The translations under genes were made by a program, and so were the position numbers. Below are positions 21,156 to 32,987 of a stretch of DNA of 64,000 nucleotides, piece by piece (position 1 is the stretch's first letter; the number at the start of each line of letters is the position of its first letter). This stretch comes from Plantago ovata. Lineage: Eukaryota; Streptophyta; Magnoliopsida; Lamiales; Plantaginaceae. The notes under the pieces were generated by a model. It had not been told where the DNA came from, did not search any database, and saw only the letters and a list, made by a program, of their open reading frames with translations. Location of the stretch: assembly GCA_028274465.1 (NCBI GenBank), contig CM051457.1, positions 58,637,550-58,701,549 of the forward strand, read 5' to 3'.

Positions 21156-22135
21156 AACATGCACATTATAAATATTAGGATATATTACACAAATGGAAAG
21201 GAGACTTTATAAACTTTACCAACATATGAATAAATTAGCTAACTTCGTTCTTCGTTCGTCAAAGTGGATACGAGTATAAATAGAAAAAAAAGATTAATAG
21301 TAATATATATATATTTACTCCTAGGACGACTTCAATCTTACGGTCTACATTTGTTTACTTCATGGCGAAGTAATCCTTCACGACATTATCAACCACACCG
21401 CCTCATTTCTCTTGTCTAATTCTATCTTACTTTCATCTCCTTCAACCCCGTTTCATTTCACTATAGACACCACACACATTTCTTCACACACACACTTCAC
21501 GGGAAAGTGAAAAAGAAAAAGAAAATCATTAGAAATTTTGGAATAGAGATCGTACGTGATCCGAAACATTCTAAGGGTTCTTTAGGGCGTAGGGATAACA
21601 CAGTTAACGTTGATTGCATTTTATCGGTGGATAGTAAGTATAATTTTGTAATTTGTTATTTAATCTGATTGTGAGTTATATGAGTTGATTGTTGATTATT
21701 TGATCTGTTAGTTAATCTTACTTAATTGATTAAGAATCATGCATGAATCGATGAGGAAATCTTGGGTATGTACGTTAATTGTTGTTGATCATCTTCGTTA
21801 ATTAGTGTTACAGTAGACTGGTCATGGTTATGAAACCATTATTGAAAATTATTTAGACTGTGAACTCCATTATCACTAATGATCGATTAGGATCCTCATT
21901 TTGGTTGAATTTTACCTTAAATTACTCAAGTACCACAACATAGAGTATATACCGTATATATATATGTGTTGATATGAAAATATGTCTAGTTCGTAACGTG
22001 CGGCCCTCCACGAACTATGAAGCTTTCTAAGTGCAAGCGTTGAAGACCGTCCGCGGCCCCAAAGGATCCGAACCTTGAAATATGCGGACCTCGGTGGCAT
22101 TTTTACAAATGTGCCTAGTTTATTAAAATAATCCG
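21156..22135. other. Low-repeat interval left of the copia tandem
   Basis: No coding gene recognised. It has an (AT)n tract near 21305-21315, the promoter/leader-like stretch described separately, then intron-like T-rich sequence. A short GC-richer patch (about 21995-22085) has no recognisable product. Confidence 0.4.
21275..21634 (+). promoter_or_regulatory. Possible host promoter and 5' leader
   Basis: A TATA box (TATAAATA, 21275-21282) is followed by a CT- and CACACA-rich leader (about 21390-21500) and a good splice donor (ATA|GTAAGTAT, GT at 21634-21635). Long T-rich intron-like sequence comes after it. This is the usual look of a plant gene with an intron in its 5' UTR. No coding exon follows in the window before the copia LTR at 22136, so it is only a candidate. 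Confidence 0.25.
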
Positions 22136-23740
22136 TGTTAGGAAACTTGTAATTTTGATGAGCAATTAACCATGCTAAATTAAGGAAAGTCCAGTAACTA
22201 GTACTCTTAAGGTCCATAGGAATTTAGAATTTTAAGGACATTGTAAAAGAGGAACATTTGCTGAAGACTTAGATTAGGTGCTAGATAGGTTGGTTTTTAA
22301 AGCTTATGATGTATCTTGTTTTCTGAAAAGAAAATAACCTATTGAAGCATTTGCTGACGATGTACTTTCTTTTTACAAACAAACTATTGAAGCATTTAGA
22401 AACCGCTCAGAATCTTGAAGAATATTGAAGATCTGAAGACTTGAAGAATTCGAAGATCTGAAGACTAGAAGATTTCTGAAGACTGGTATCTACAAAGGCA
22501 CATGTTGCTCAGAAAGTGGAAACTTCAGCAACAACATTGCATAAGTGAAAATCTGAAAGACAGAGTAGGTTGTGCTTGCTGAAACTGAGACTAACCACTT
22601 GCTGGTGGAACATATGTGACCTCTTGCTGAAAGTACTTACATTTGCGCTCCATTGTTACTGTTTGAATTCTATTCAAATAAGCATTAAATGCAAAGCTTG
22701 CACACAAAGGACATGAAGACTAGAAGACAAACAAGGACGCTGCTGAAAGTACAAAAGCAAGATAGTGACATCTTAAGGATCAAAAGCATTGGAATTTAAA
22801 ATTCAAACGACTCCTTATTTTCACTATAAATAGAGGTCATCCGGCAAAGAGTTGAAGTGTGTCAACAACGTGATCAAACTCTCACTTGTGCTTAAACTCA
22901 CATACCTTCAAACTCTCTATACTGCCATTGATCCGTTCCAAGACTTAAAGCTTGAGAAAGCTACTTGTGAAGAAGTAGAATTTACACGACTAAGAAATTA
23001 GTTAAGTGTTCTTTCTTTCTTTTAAACAAGAACAAGTCTTGACACCAGAAACAATCAAACTTGTTTACTGCAAAGTATTCAAAGTTTTGTTTCTTAGATT
23101 ACTTGTTGTAACTGAATAAGTTATAATTAAGTTATCTCACCCCAAAACTCTCTAACTGAAAATACACCCTTTTAGGCGTGATATTCAGAGGGAACTTAAT
23201 CGAGCATTGTTTTGCTGGTTAAAAGTACCAAGTGTGGTGGAGAACAAGATTGCGTTCTCTAGATTAGGTTGGAGACGAAGCAAGTGTGCTTTGGTTTCTG
23301 TTTGAATCACTCTAGATAGGAGTTGTAAGGAACCTCAATCATATCTTAGTGGATTCAGTCCTAGAAAGGACAAAGTAGATTAGTTGAGAGATTACGCCAC
23401 TCTCAGATACCACTATAAAAGTGTTTGTTTGATTTACTTATTGTACTTAGTTTTCAGCAAATCATATCTGTCTATACACAGTCACTCACATCACTTGTTG
23501 AAACCTTCATTTACTGAGAAAGAGCACTTATTTTATCAAAGACTTCCGCTCTCTGATTTTAAGTATCAACAAACCTAGTTACTGAAAAGTAACTTACGCT
23601 TGCTGAGAAAGTAAGTATCAGCAAACTCATTACTGAAAAGTAATAAGCACTTGCTGAGAAAGTTTTAAACGACGAAAGTTTGAAAAGATTATTCACCCCC
23701 CCCCCCTCTAGTCTTTTCTTGTTGTTTAAAGGGACCAACA
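22136..23740 (+). repeat. 5' LTR, copia unit 1
   Basis: 1,605 bp, starting TGTTAGGAAACTTG and ending GGGACCAACA. TATA box TATAAATA at 22825-22832. A C-rich homopolymer (about 23695-23706) lies near its end. GCTGAA words are frequent throughout. Confidence 0.93.
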
Positions 23741-23742
23741 AG

Positions 23743-23754
23743 TGGTATCAGAGT
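23743..23754 (+). other. Primer-binding site, tRNA-iMet type
   Basis: TGGTATCAGAGT, one mismatch from the iMet complement, 2 bp after the LTR. Unit 2 has the exact TGGTATCAGAGC at 45081-45092. Confidence 0.92.
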
Positions 23755-23864
23755 TGGAGGTTCTTTAACCTTCAGCACTGAACCTAGATCCCCTTAGGTG
23801 CTTTCCGTAAATCACTCTCACTTGATCAGTTTGGTAGTGCTTTAGGATATCTTTAGGAGATGCT

Positions 23865-26239
23865 CCCTTGCTGAAGCTAGAAAATTACGAAAAATTTCGA
23901 AACAACATGATGCTACATCTTGAGGCCATTAGTGATGAGATGGTCACCGTCATTAATGATGGACCTATCAAGATCACTAAGGTTGAAAGAAGTTTCCCTC
24001 ACAAGACCACTGAAGCTGGAAAGGAAACTATCTTAGGCTAACCATCGGATACGGTTGTGCCAAAACCAAGAGAGGAATGGACTTCTGACGAAGCTAAGAG
24101 ATTCCGTCTTGATGGCCAAGCAAGAAATATCATCATTCGATCAACTCCGGATACCATACACTGCAAGGAAGCTTGGAAAATGGTTCAAGATCTTTGTGCT
24201 GGATCTGACAAAACCAAGGAAAACAAACTTGAAGTACTTAAATTAAAGTTTCAAAACTTTAAGCAAGGTACAAACGAGTCACTGGAAGACTTGGATTTCA
24301 GATTCACAACTCTTGTTAGTGAAATGGTAGCTTTGGGTGTTGGAAACCTTTACTCAGATTCTGAGAAAGTGAAAACTATCATCAGAAGTCTGAATCAATA
24401 ATGGATCCACACTCAGAATTTCTATTACAATCAAGGAATGCCAGACATTACACCAACATAGTTGTTCTCTCATCTTGCTACTGTCAACTATGAGACAAAG
24501 CAAAGAGAAAATGTATTTGTTGAAAAATCGCAAAACATTGCTCTTGCTGCAAAGTCGTCATCTTCTGAAAAGAAGAATGAAAAAGAACCTACCGATGAAA
24601 ATTCTTTGGTTGTCAAAAACATGAAGAAATTTATCAGCAAGGAACTTGAAAGGTGAAAAGTTCAGCTGAAAAAGCATCTTGGTAACAACTACCATAAGTA
24701 CAAGAATGAGACTAGCTCGCTGAACAAGCAAGCTCAGCAAGCTACTTCATCAGAAGAACCAGCAGTTGGAAATGATCTATGCTTTTACTGCAAAAAGCCT
24801 GGACACTTCAAAGCTAATTGCCCTTTGCTGAAAGGCAAATCTGCTGAAAAGAAGAAGAAGTTCAAAAGAGCTTTTATTGCTGAAGAAAAGAAGAAGCTTC
24901 AAGCAAAAATCGATGCATTGTGTATTGATACTAGCTCCGAAGACAGTGAGGATGAAAGTTCAGACACTGACGATGAAGAAGCCACTCTAGACGTGGAGAT
25001 TGGCAAAGAAGTTTGTGGAATAGCTATGGAAGCTTATCCAGATGTGTCAAACTACGAATTCTGCCTCATGGCCGGTCAGGTAAACAACCCTACCTCTGAC
25101 TCAGACTCAGAAAGTGAAGACGAGATTGACCTTGATAAGATTCAAGGAGAAATCGAAAGATTTGAGAAAACTCTGGGCAGACACAAGAGAAACTACAAAT
25201 TGCTGAAACTCTGACCAAGCAGACTACTGAAAAGTACGTCTTGCTGAAGGAAGAGACAAAAGAGAAGGATGCTGAAATAAGGCGTCTTAAGAAGTTGATT
25301 GCTGAAGCTACAGAGAAGAATTCTCAAATGGTATTAGAATTGGAAGAATATCAGTCCTCAATTCTAAAGTTACTTGCTGAAATCCAAGAAATGAAAAAGA
25401 TGAAAATCAATTTCAAATCTTATGTGGACGCAAGTAATACGCTAACTGAACTAAACTCTTACTTGAGAGATCCATTTCAGAAAGAAGGTTTAGGTGCAAT
25501 GTATGAAGGTGATGACGTAGAAATCTTGAGTAAAGATAAATCACCGATCTCCTTTGTACGTGCCACTGATAGTGGTCTACCAGAACTCTATCAGTTTTGT
25601 CAATCTAAGGTTGCTGAAACATGCAATCAAATACCTATGACCATAAAGCCCGCTGTTGCTACTCAAAGTAACAAGACTTTAAAAGGAAAACAGGTTGCTG
25701 AGACGTAAACTGGAAAGAAGAAGGATGTTGTGAAGCATCCCGCCAAACAAGTTGCTGAAAAGCAAGTTGTTAAGTCTAAAGGCAAGATTACTAAAAGTAA
25801 TCAGAAGACCTTTGCTGACAAACCTAAATCAAGTAAGGTTGCTGACACAAAAACTCAACATTCTCCAAAAAGTGGACTCGGTTTCAAAACCAAGCAAAGT
25901 CAACTTTTTCATGAGTATAAGCAAAGTCAGCAAAGATACTTCAAAGAGATGAAGAAAATCAAGCCTAAGAGTTCTGAAAAGACTCTTAATGCTAGGGCTA
26001 GAAGGAACCTTGCTAGAAAAGAACTTACTGAAAAGTATGTACAACAAAAAGGTCAACCGAGCAAGACACCACATCAGAAAGTGGATTTGACCAGCACGAG
26101 TCAAAAGTCTTTCAACTCAAAACCTCCTAGTTCCTCAGCAAGTAGAAAACAAGTCAAAGTTGAAAAACTTAAGACTTGGGGTTCCACTGGACGCATTCGT
26201 GAACATGTTAATGGACATCCATTATTGGATAATTAACTT
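23865..26239 (+). pseudogene. Copia unit 1 gag
   Basis: It begins around LLKLENYEKF, then LHLEAISDEMVTVI, followed by the UBN2-type gag core (EAWKMVQDLCAGSDKTKENK, LEDLDFRFTTLVSEM) and a CCHC knuckle CFYCKKPGHFKANC (about 24780-24821). A long acidic/Ser-rich C-terminal extension (SSEDSEDESSDTDDEE) carries a coiled-coil-like segment and a Lys-rich tail. The size and tail are SIRE-like. The reading is broken in several places. In both units gag ends just before protease, which lies in another frame, so that offset looks like an organisation of the family. Confidence 0.85.
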
Positions 26240-26241
26240 GT

Positions 26242-27704
26242 TTGCTCTTGATTGTGCAGACTTCAGCCACGGAGACAAACGATGCAATCTGGCACTTTGA
26301 TAGTGGTTGTGGAAAGCACATGACGGGCAACAAGAATAACCTTATAAACTATAGACGGTGGTCTAAAGGTCCAACAATAAGGTTTGATGGTGGAGGCTCC
26401 GGTTCTACAAAAGGCTATGGTGACGTGAAATTAGGATGCATAACCATTACTGGAGTTCTTTATGTCAAAAATCTTAAGTTTAACCTTTTCAACATGAGTC
26501 AGTTTGCTGACAAAGGATACTTCATCAAAATCAAAAGTGATGAATGTAAACTTATAGATTTTGAGACTAAAAAGGTAATAATGATTGCAAGAAGATCAGG
26601 AGGCTTGTACACCGTTGATTGGTCTTCAGCAATTGTTGAAAAATGCCTTGTCTCAGATCATGATTGCCTTGCTGAAAAAGCATGGTTATGGCATAAACGA
26701 ACAATTCATCTAAACTTCAAGACGCTGAATAAGCTGTCTAAAAAGGAACTTGTAGTTGGATTACCTAGGGTTACTTTTAAGAAGGATGGTGTTTGCAATG
26801 CATGTCAGCAAGGAAAGCAAACCAAATCTTCTTTCAAGAACAAGGCAGTACCGTCAACTACAAACCTTTACAACTCTTGCACATGGACTTGTTTGAATCT
26901 TCTTCAACAAGCTATGCTGGTAAGAAGTATGGTCTAGTCGTGGTAGATGACTATTCAAGATTCACTTGGGTAGTATTCATCAAGCACAAATCTGAAACCA
27001 AGACTGAAATACCTAACTTGCTGAATAAGCTTGAAGTCATGAAAAATGACAAGGTAAAAGTCATAAGGACAGACCATGGTACTGAGTTTGTAAACCAGTA
27101 CATAATTGAATATTGTATCTCAAAAGGAATACAACATCAGTTATCCTCAGTAAGAACACCACAGCAAAACGGTGTTGCTGAACGGAAGAATCGTACCCTG
27201 AAAGAAGCCGCAAGAACAATGCTTGCTGACACTGAAATAAGTGAGGCTTATTGGGTTGAAGCGATTAATACCGCCTGTTATACTCAAAGCAGGTGTTTGA
27301 TTACTAAGGAATACAACAAAACTCCTTATGCATTGTTTGTTGGAAGACCTCCTAACATCACTCATCTAAGAGTATTTGGTTGCAAGTGTTTCGTTCTTAA
27401 CAATGGTAGAGAATACCTAAGAACATTTCAACCAAAGGCAGACGAAGCGATATTTCTCGGCTACTCTTTGCATAGTAAAGCTTATAGAATTTACAACAAA
27501 AAGGCACAAAAGATTGAAGAATCAGTGCATGTTGTATTCTACGAAAAGTCACAAGGAGTGCCTGCTGAAGAAGAAATATCAGAATGTATGAAAAAGTTAA
27601 TCATACATGAGCAAAGAACTGAATCTAATGCTAGGCAAATCAAGTCAATTGAACTAAATGATGATTCTGACAATGACTCTCCCCCCCTAGTCATGACAAG
27701 ATAA
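26242..27704 (+). pseudogene. Copia unit 1 pol: protease and integrase
   Basis: The aspartic protease motif DSGCGKHMTG is at about 26299-26328. The integrase HHCC region (WLWHKRTIH, CNACQQGKQ) spans about 26690-26820. The DDE core follows ([44 protein letters not shown]), and then the copia C-terminal motif ([28 protein letters not shown]). Protease cuts the polyprotein and integrase joins the cDNA to host DNA. The region is broken in at least one place. Confidence 0.88.
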
Positions 27705-27976
27705 ATATAGTTCACGACAAAGAATTTCCAGCAAAAGATGCGGTTGCTCCGGAAGTTGCTGAAATTACGCAATCTCCAGTGCCTGCTGATGAATTACCTC
27801 AATCAAGCAATGCTGAACAAGCAGTTGTTGATGAACAAATCTCAGCAGAGACACAAATTCCCAGTAGTACTGAACAAGTACATACTGAAGAGTCACATGC
27901 TGATGAGCAAACATATCCTGATCCAACAAGCTGAAAACCTGTTAATAAATGGATTAGAGATCATCCCTCTACGGAT

Positions 27977-29626
27977 ATGATTGGCGATATTAATAAACGC
28001 CAAGTGACTAGAGCCAAAGCTACTCATGGACTTGCTGAAGAAGCAATTGTCGTAGAAGTAGAATCATTGTTCTCTTGCTTTGTTTCAGAAATTGAACCTA
28101 AAACCATAGAAGAAGCTTTAAAGCATTCTGAATGGATAAAGGCAATGCAAGAAGAACTGGATCAATTTGAAAGAAACAAAGTCTGGAAACTTGTGGCACT
28201 TGCTGAAGGCAAGAAAGCTATTGGTACAAAGTGGGTGTTCAGAAACAAGCTGAGTGAGTCTGGTGAAGTAACAAGAAATAAAGCACGTTTAGTTGCTCAA
28301 GGTTACTGTCAGACTGAAGGATTGGACTATGATGAGTCTTATGCACCAGTTGCAAGATTGGATGCAATTAGGCTTTTCTTGGCCTTTGCTGCTCACAATG
28401 ACTTCATCGTTTACCAAATGGATGTTAAACGTGCATTCTTGAATGGTGAACTTGCTGAAGAAGTCTACCTAGAACAACCCCCTGGCTTTGAACTTCCCTC
28501 AGAAATCAAGATGATATACAAGCTTCAGAAAGCTGTATATGGTCTAAAGCAAGCACCAAGAGCATGGTATGATACCCTGGCTAAGTTCTTGCTGGAAAAT
28601 GGTTTCAAGAAAGGTGAAGTTGACAAAACCTTATTTACCATGAACCATGATGGTAAAATACTCTTAGTTCAAATTTATGTGGATGACATAAATTTTGGAT
28701 CTAAGGACAAGCAACTTTGTGATGATATTGCCAAACTCATGACAAATAAGTTTGAAATGAGTATGATGGGAAAATTGAATTATTTCCTAGGATTGCAAGT
28801 CAAGCAACTCAAAGATGGAATATTCATAAATCAAGCAAAGTATGCGAAAGAAATGCTCATAAATTTTAGGATCAAAGAGGATGAGAAACCTGAAAAGATC
28901 CCTATGAGTGTTGGTACCAAATTGGGCTATCCTAAGGAAGATAAAAGTGTTGAAGAACACAAGTATAGGAAGCTCATTGGTTCCTTGTTGTATTTTACAG
29001 CAAGTAGACCTGACATTCAGTATGTTGTTTGTGTGTGTGCAAGATTCCAATCTGATCCAAGAGAATCACACTACAAAAAGGCAATCAAGATACTGAAATC
29101 TGTCAAAGGTACAGTCAATGTTGGATTATGGTATCCTAAAGATTCTGGACTTGAATTGGTTGGTTATTCTGATGCTGATCATGGAGGATCAACTCTTGAT
29201 AGAAAAAGTACCTCTGGAACTTGTCAGTTTTTGGGTACTAGATTAATATCATGGTTCAGCAAGAATCAAACTTGTGTTGTCAATTCATCCACTGAATCTG
29301 AATACATTGCAACTGGTTGTTGCACAGCTCAAATCCTATGGATTCAGCAACAATTAAGAGATTATGGTATTTCTGCAAAGAAAACACCAATCTTTTGTGA
29401 TAATACAAGTGCTATTGCTATCACGCAAAATCCTAAGTTTCACTCAAGGACTAAGCACATTGATATTAGACATCATTTCATTAGAGATCATGTAGAAAAA
29501 AGAGATATTGAGGTTGTGAAAGTAGGCACTGATGATCAGCTTGCTGACATCTTTACCAAGCCCCTACCAGATAATAGGTTCGCAATGCTAAGGTATAACC
29601 TTGGATTGATTGAACTACCTCAATAA
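27977..29626 (+). CDS. Copia unit 1 pol: reverse transcriptase and RNase H
   Basis: An open frame of 549 codons. RT motifs: [62 protein letters not shown] and the YVDD box (about 28676-28687). RNase H motifs: [67 protein letters not shown]. This is a full-length copia RT-RNH part, with the usual end shortly after TKPLP (GLIELPQ). It is part of a larger polyprotein, so the start shown is only the first ATG in this frame. Confidence 0.92.
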   Translation: MIGDINKRQVTRAKATHGLAEEAIVVEVESLFSCFVSEIEPKTIEEALKHSEWIKAMQEELDQFERNKVWKLVALAEGKKAIGTKWVFRNKLSESGEVTRNKARLVAQGYCQTEGLDYDESYAPVARLDAIRLFLAFAAHNDFIVYQMDVKRAFLNGELAEEVYLEQPPGFELPSEIKMIYKLQKAVYGLKQAPRAWYDTLAKFLLENGFKKGEVDKTLFTMNHDGKILLVQIYVDDINFGSKDKQLCDDIAKLMTNKFEMSMMGKLNYFLGLQVKQLKDGIFINQAKYAKEMLINFRIKEDEKPEKIPMSVGTKLGYPKEDKSVEEHKYRKLIGSLLYFTASRPDIQYVVCVCARFQSDPRESHYKKAIKILKSVKGTVNVGLWYPKDSGLELVGYSDADHGGSTLDRKSTSGTCQFLGTRLISWFSKNQTCVVNSSTESEYIATGCCTAQILWIQQQLRDYGISAKKTPIFCDNTSAIAITQNPKFHSRTKHIDIRHHFIRDHVEKRDIEVVKVGTDDQLADIFTKPLPDNRFAMLRYNLGLIELPQ

Positions 29627-29634
29627 AGGATACA

Positions 29635-30004
29635 TTTGGCAGAATGCCGAAACAGGTATTCAGCAAGCCAAAGTATTCGTGTTTAAAAGCCCCGTCCACT
29701 GATTTCTCCTAAGAAATGATAAGTCACTACATGTTTGCTGAAACAGGCATTCAACAAGTAAATTTCTTCAAAACAGGTATTTGTTAGGAAACTTGATCAC
29801 TTGCTGAGACAGGCACTCAGTAAGAGAAAGACCTTAAGGATTGCTGAAACAGGCATTCAGACAATCAAAGATACTGAAACAGGTAATCAAGTATCAAGGG
29901 AATATTCTGAGACGGGAACTTAGAAAAAGAGCAAAACTCATTTCTCAGATTTTACCAAAGGATATCTCAAGCACAAACGAATTTACTGATACGGGAAATC
30001 AGAA
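29635..30004 (+). repeat. Array of eight small hairpins after pol, unit 1
   Basis: Eight stem-loops share a 7-nt loop of form ACAGGYA or ACGGGAA. Positions: 29635-29672, 29734-29757, 29769-29783, 29800-29824, 29839-29866, 29870-29895, 29905-29925 and 29984-30004. Stems vary but stay largely paired: CTGAA/TTCAG, CAAA/TTTG, CTGAG/CTCAG, CTGAG/CTTAG, CTGAT/ATCAG. Outer arms also pair in several units (TTTGGC/GCCAAA; CTTG/TAAG; GATTG/CAATC). The array lies 9 bp after the pol stop and is repeated in unit 2. Pairing was checked by eye only. Confidence 0.8.
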
Positions 30005-30239
30005 ATATCTTTTAAAATCATGAAAATATGAGATATCTGAGTAAGGGGAAACTTTCAGCAAGTATCTAGGATGATAATTCAAACTCGCTGAAAAGATTCT
30101 TGTCTATTTCAGCAAGCAATCTAATCCCTTAAAACTCGGTAAAATCAATTTGTGACGTTAATCGGGCACAGATAAACTCGTAATAATCATGACATGAAAT
30201 TCAATCGTGGCCATTGATTAAAAGGAGTTACTAATATAA

Positions 30240-30540
30240 CGGTTAATAAAACAAAGAGAGAGAGAGAGTGCTCTGACGGTTTCAAGTTAGTGGGCCACTA
30301 CGCATTTAATGCAAAGGCTCCACTAACGCCTATGTTTCTCTGTTTTACCCTTGCCGAGAGCTCAAATCGATTGAGTTTCTCACACACCAGAGTCACTATA
30401 TAACGAAGGAGTTAGAGAAATGACAAAATTATTTAACTCACATTTCCTTTCTCAGCAAATTTTAGCCTGAATCTACTGTACCTCCTGTCAAAAAGCAAAC
30501 TATCTCTATTCGTACACATTTTTCTGCTCTATAAAAGAAA
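30240..30540 (+). promoter_or_regulatory. Promoter-like stretch before the extra coding region
   Basis: It contains a (GA)n tract (about 30255-30269), TGGGCC (30291-30296, a plant site-II-like element) and a TATA box (TATATAA, 30397-30403), about 138 bp before the ATG at 30541. The T/C-rich stretch between resembles a plant 5' UTR. Retained in unit 2. It may drive a separate mRNA for the downstream region; no expression evidence is available. Confidence 0.4.
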
Positions 30541-32618
30541 TGGCACCAAAGAGACAGTATTCTAAGTCCTCAAAGTCATCTAAGGTTGATAGTGCTGAGA
30601 TACGCACTGCTCCGGTGACTACTCCGGCTACAAACACAACGAAAGTTGTGTTGAAAAACGATAGAATATCGGAAAAACCTATGCCTCCGTCATATCTTGA
30701 CACTGCAAAGTGTGAGATGTTGATGCAATGGGGAGGTTTTGCTAAGGAGAAGTACATTAGGTAATTCTATGAACAAGAACTCGATGACGAGAATGAAGAG
30801 GCGCTTGAGTTTATCAAGCAGCAAGGCCTCATGAACTTTATATCTGCTCGCACTGAGCAAGTGACCATGATTGATACAATGGAATTCTACAACAATGCAG
30901 AAATCCAGTCCCTTACTGATAGTAAAGGAGTCACTGAAAAAGTGATCTTTACTACAGTTCAGAACACGCAAATCGTCCTGAAATGGACTGATGTAGCGGA
31001 AATCTTTCAGATTCCAACCACTGGAACTGAAGATGACGTCACTGCCACTGACGAAGAAATTGAAGCTTTTTACAGTGACGTCAGAAATGAGAAAATGAAG
31101 AAAGGCGAGATTGCTCCCGTGACTTGGACAAAGCACGTTAAGAGAAAGCATCTATGTCATTCACTTGGTCTAGTAGCTCTGCTACTGATAAAAGTTCTTG
31201 ACTCCCAAGTTGTAGGAATTGACCAAGTAGGCCTGAGAAGATGGCCGCTGTTGATGCATATCCATGAAAATAAAACAGAACTTAACTGGGCTAAGTACAT
31301 TTTCAATAGGCTTGTTGATTGTGTTACTAAGTTTAAGGTAAAGGTAGAAGACAACAAGGTCTCACCTTCCTCTCCAGTTATGTATGGAATAAAGTATGCT
31401 ACATCCTTGAAAATTTTAGGATTCAGCTGAGAAACCCATTGCCAATCAAGAAGTATGTATGCAATGTGGGAAGATCATTCTACAAGCAGAATGTACATAA
31501 GACTGCTGGCAAGAAACTCGAAAAATCAAAGAAGACAACAGCTGCAAATGTTGTCAGCACAAGCCAGCAAGAAAGGTATACAACAGCTGCAGATGTTACC
31601 ACTCAGCAACTTAGAGATGAAACTGTTTGTTGGTGGTGGTGGTAACACAAATGAAACTGCTGTAGATAATCAACAAGGTACGTGTACAACAGCCGTTGCT
31701 GAAAATGCAACTACTGATGCCTCTAGGAAACTGGAGAAATCTAACAAGAAAAAGAGGAAAGCTGATGATGACACTCAGACCGTAGCGTCATCAGCAAATC
31801 CCGTACCAAAGAGGAAACGGACCAGCAACACAAGGAAGACAACACTGGCTCGCAAATCAGTTCCCGTTGTCCTAGACCTCTCAGACAATTCCCAGACAAA
31901 TGCTGAAACGCATTTGCCAGTAGATGTTGACAAGGTAGTTACTGAAGCCTATGTCAGCAACATTGAAGTGTTTGCGGAAGCCTTCAATGATCGACTTAAC
32001 GTTGATACGTCTACTGAGAACAGACCACAAGGCTGTGGAAATGAAATTCCTGCCCAAGTCCCAGATATCTACATTGTAGATAATTTAGATGATCCAACTA
32101 TGGAACCAACAAGTGACATTGCTGCTGATCTGCAAAAAGCGGCACTTGCTGATGCTGCTGAAAAGATGGCTGCTGAACAAGCAACTCATCAAGTTGCTGA
32201 AACCCCGCTTGCTGAAGGACCAGTTGCTGAGACAGCAATGGTTCCAGTTCCAGAAGTTTCTGAAACACAAGAAGCACTATTCAACGACGCATCTCGTGAT
32301 GCTGAGAATACTGGCCCAAGTTCACCCAAGACATCAATCGACAAAGTCCAGCTTGTACTGGAAGCTATAAGCCAACAAATGGAGTTGGAGATTGAAGAAT
32401 CATCCAACAAATCCATTGATGTCTTCATGACAAGCAGTGAGCTCAAGGGTCAAGATGCTTCTGCTCAACTTGTCATTTCAGAGACAAGGGAGATTGCTGA
32501 AACCGCACAGCCTTCTCAAATAGAGCAAGACAAGAAGTCTGCTGAAGAAACAGTCCAAGAAGCTGAAGAAACTGTTATTGCTGAAAGGACTGATCCACAA
32601 CCTGTCCTTCTTCAGCAG

Positions 32619-32987
32619 GTAGTTAATTCAACCATCAGTAAAACTTCAAATTCTGAAACTTATTCTTTTGCTAATATTATGTTATCTCTACAGACTTCTC
32701 AAGATGCAAGTCAGGTGGTTGCTGAAACCTCTGCACCAGAACCAACACTCCCTGCTCAGCAGGTAGTTAATGTTTTTGGTAATAAAACTAAGTTTGACAG
32801 CTTAGTACTTGTATCTAACTCAAATTTATTTCAGGATGAACAAATGGAGGATGCTATTCAAGCTCCTCAAGGAATGGAAATTGTACAACATGAGCTTGTT
32901 GAATCTCAGCAGGTAATTCATGTTTCAGCTTTGAACTCTAAAACAATTTTCCAAACCAATCCTGATCTAAATAATGTTCTTTTTCAG
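32619..32987 (+). other. Three in-frame intron-like segments in the extra region
   Basis: Segments 32619-32693 (75 nt), 32763-32834 (72 nt) and 32913-32987 (75 nt) each begin GTA after CAG (CAGCAG|GTAGTTAAT or GTAATTCAT) and end in CAG after a T-rich run. Each is a multiple of three and open in the coding frame, so the frame is kept whether or not it is removed. Unit 2 keeps the same layout (about 60613-60981). Confidence 0.5.

Noticed and set aside
29841-30023. Short frames across the hairpin array as a small protein (also 51028-51234)
   Set aside because: The periodicity is in the hairpins, not in codons. Frames differ between overlapping calls, and compensating base changes argue for RNA structure.
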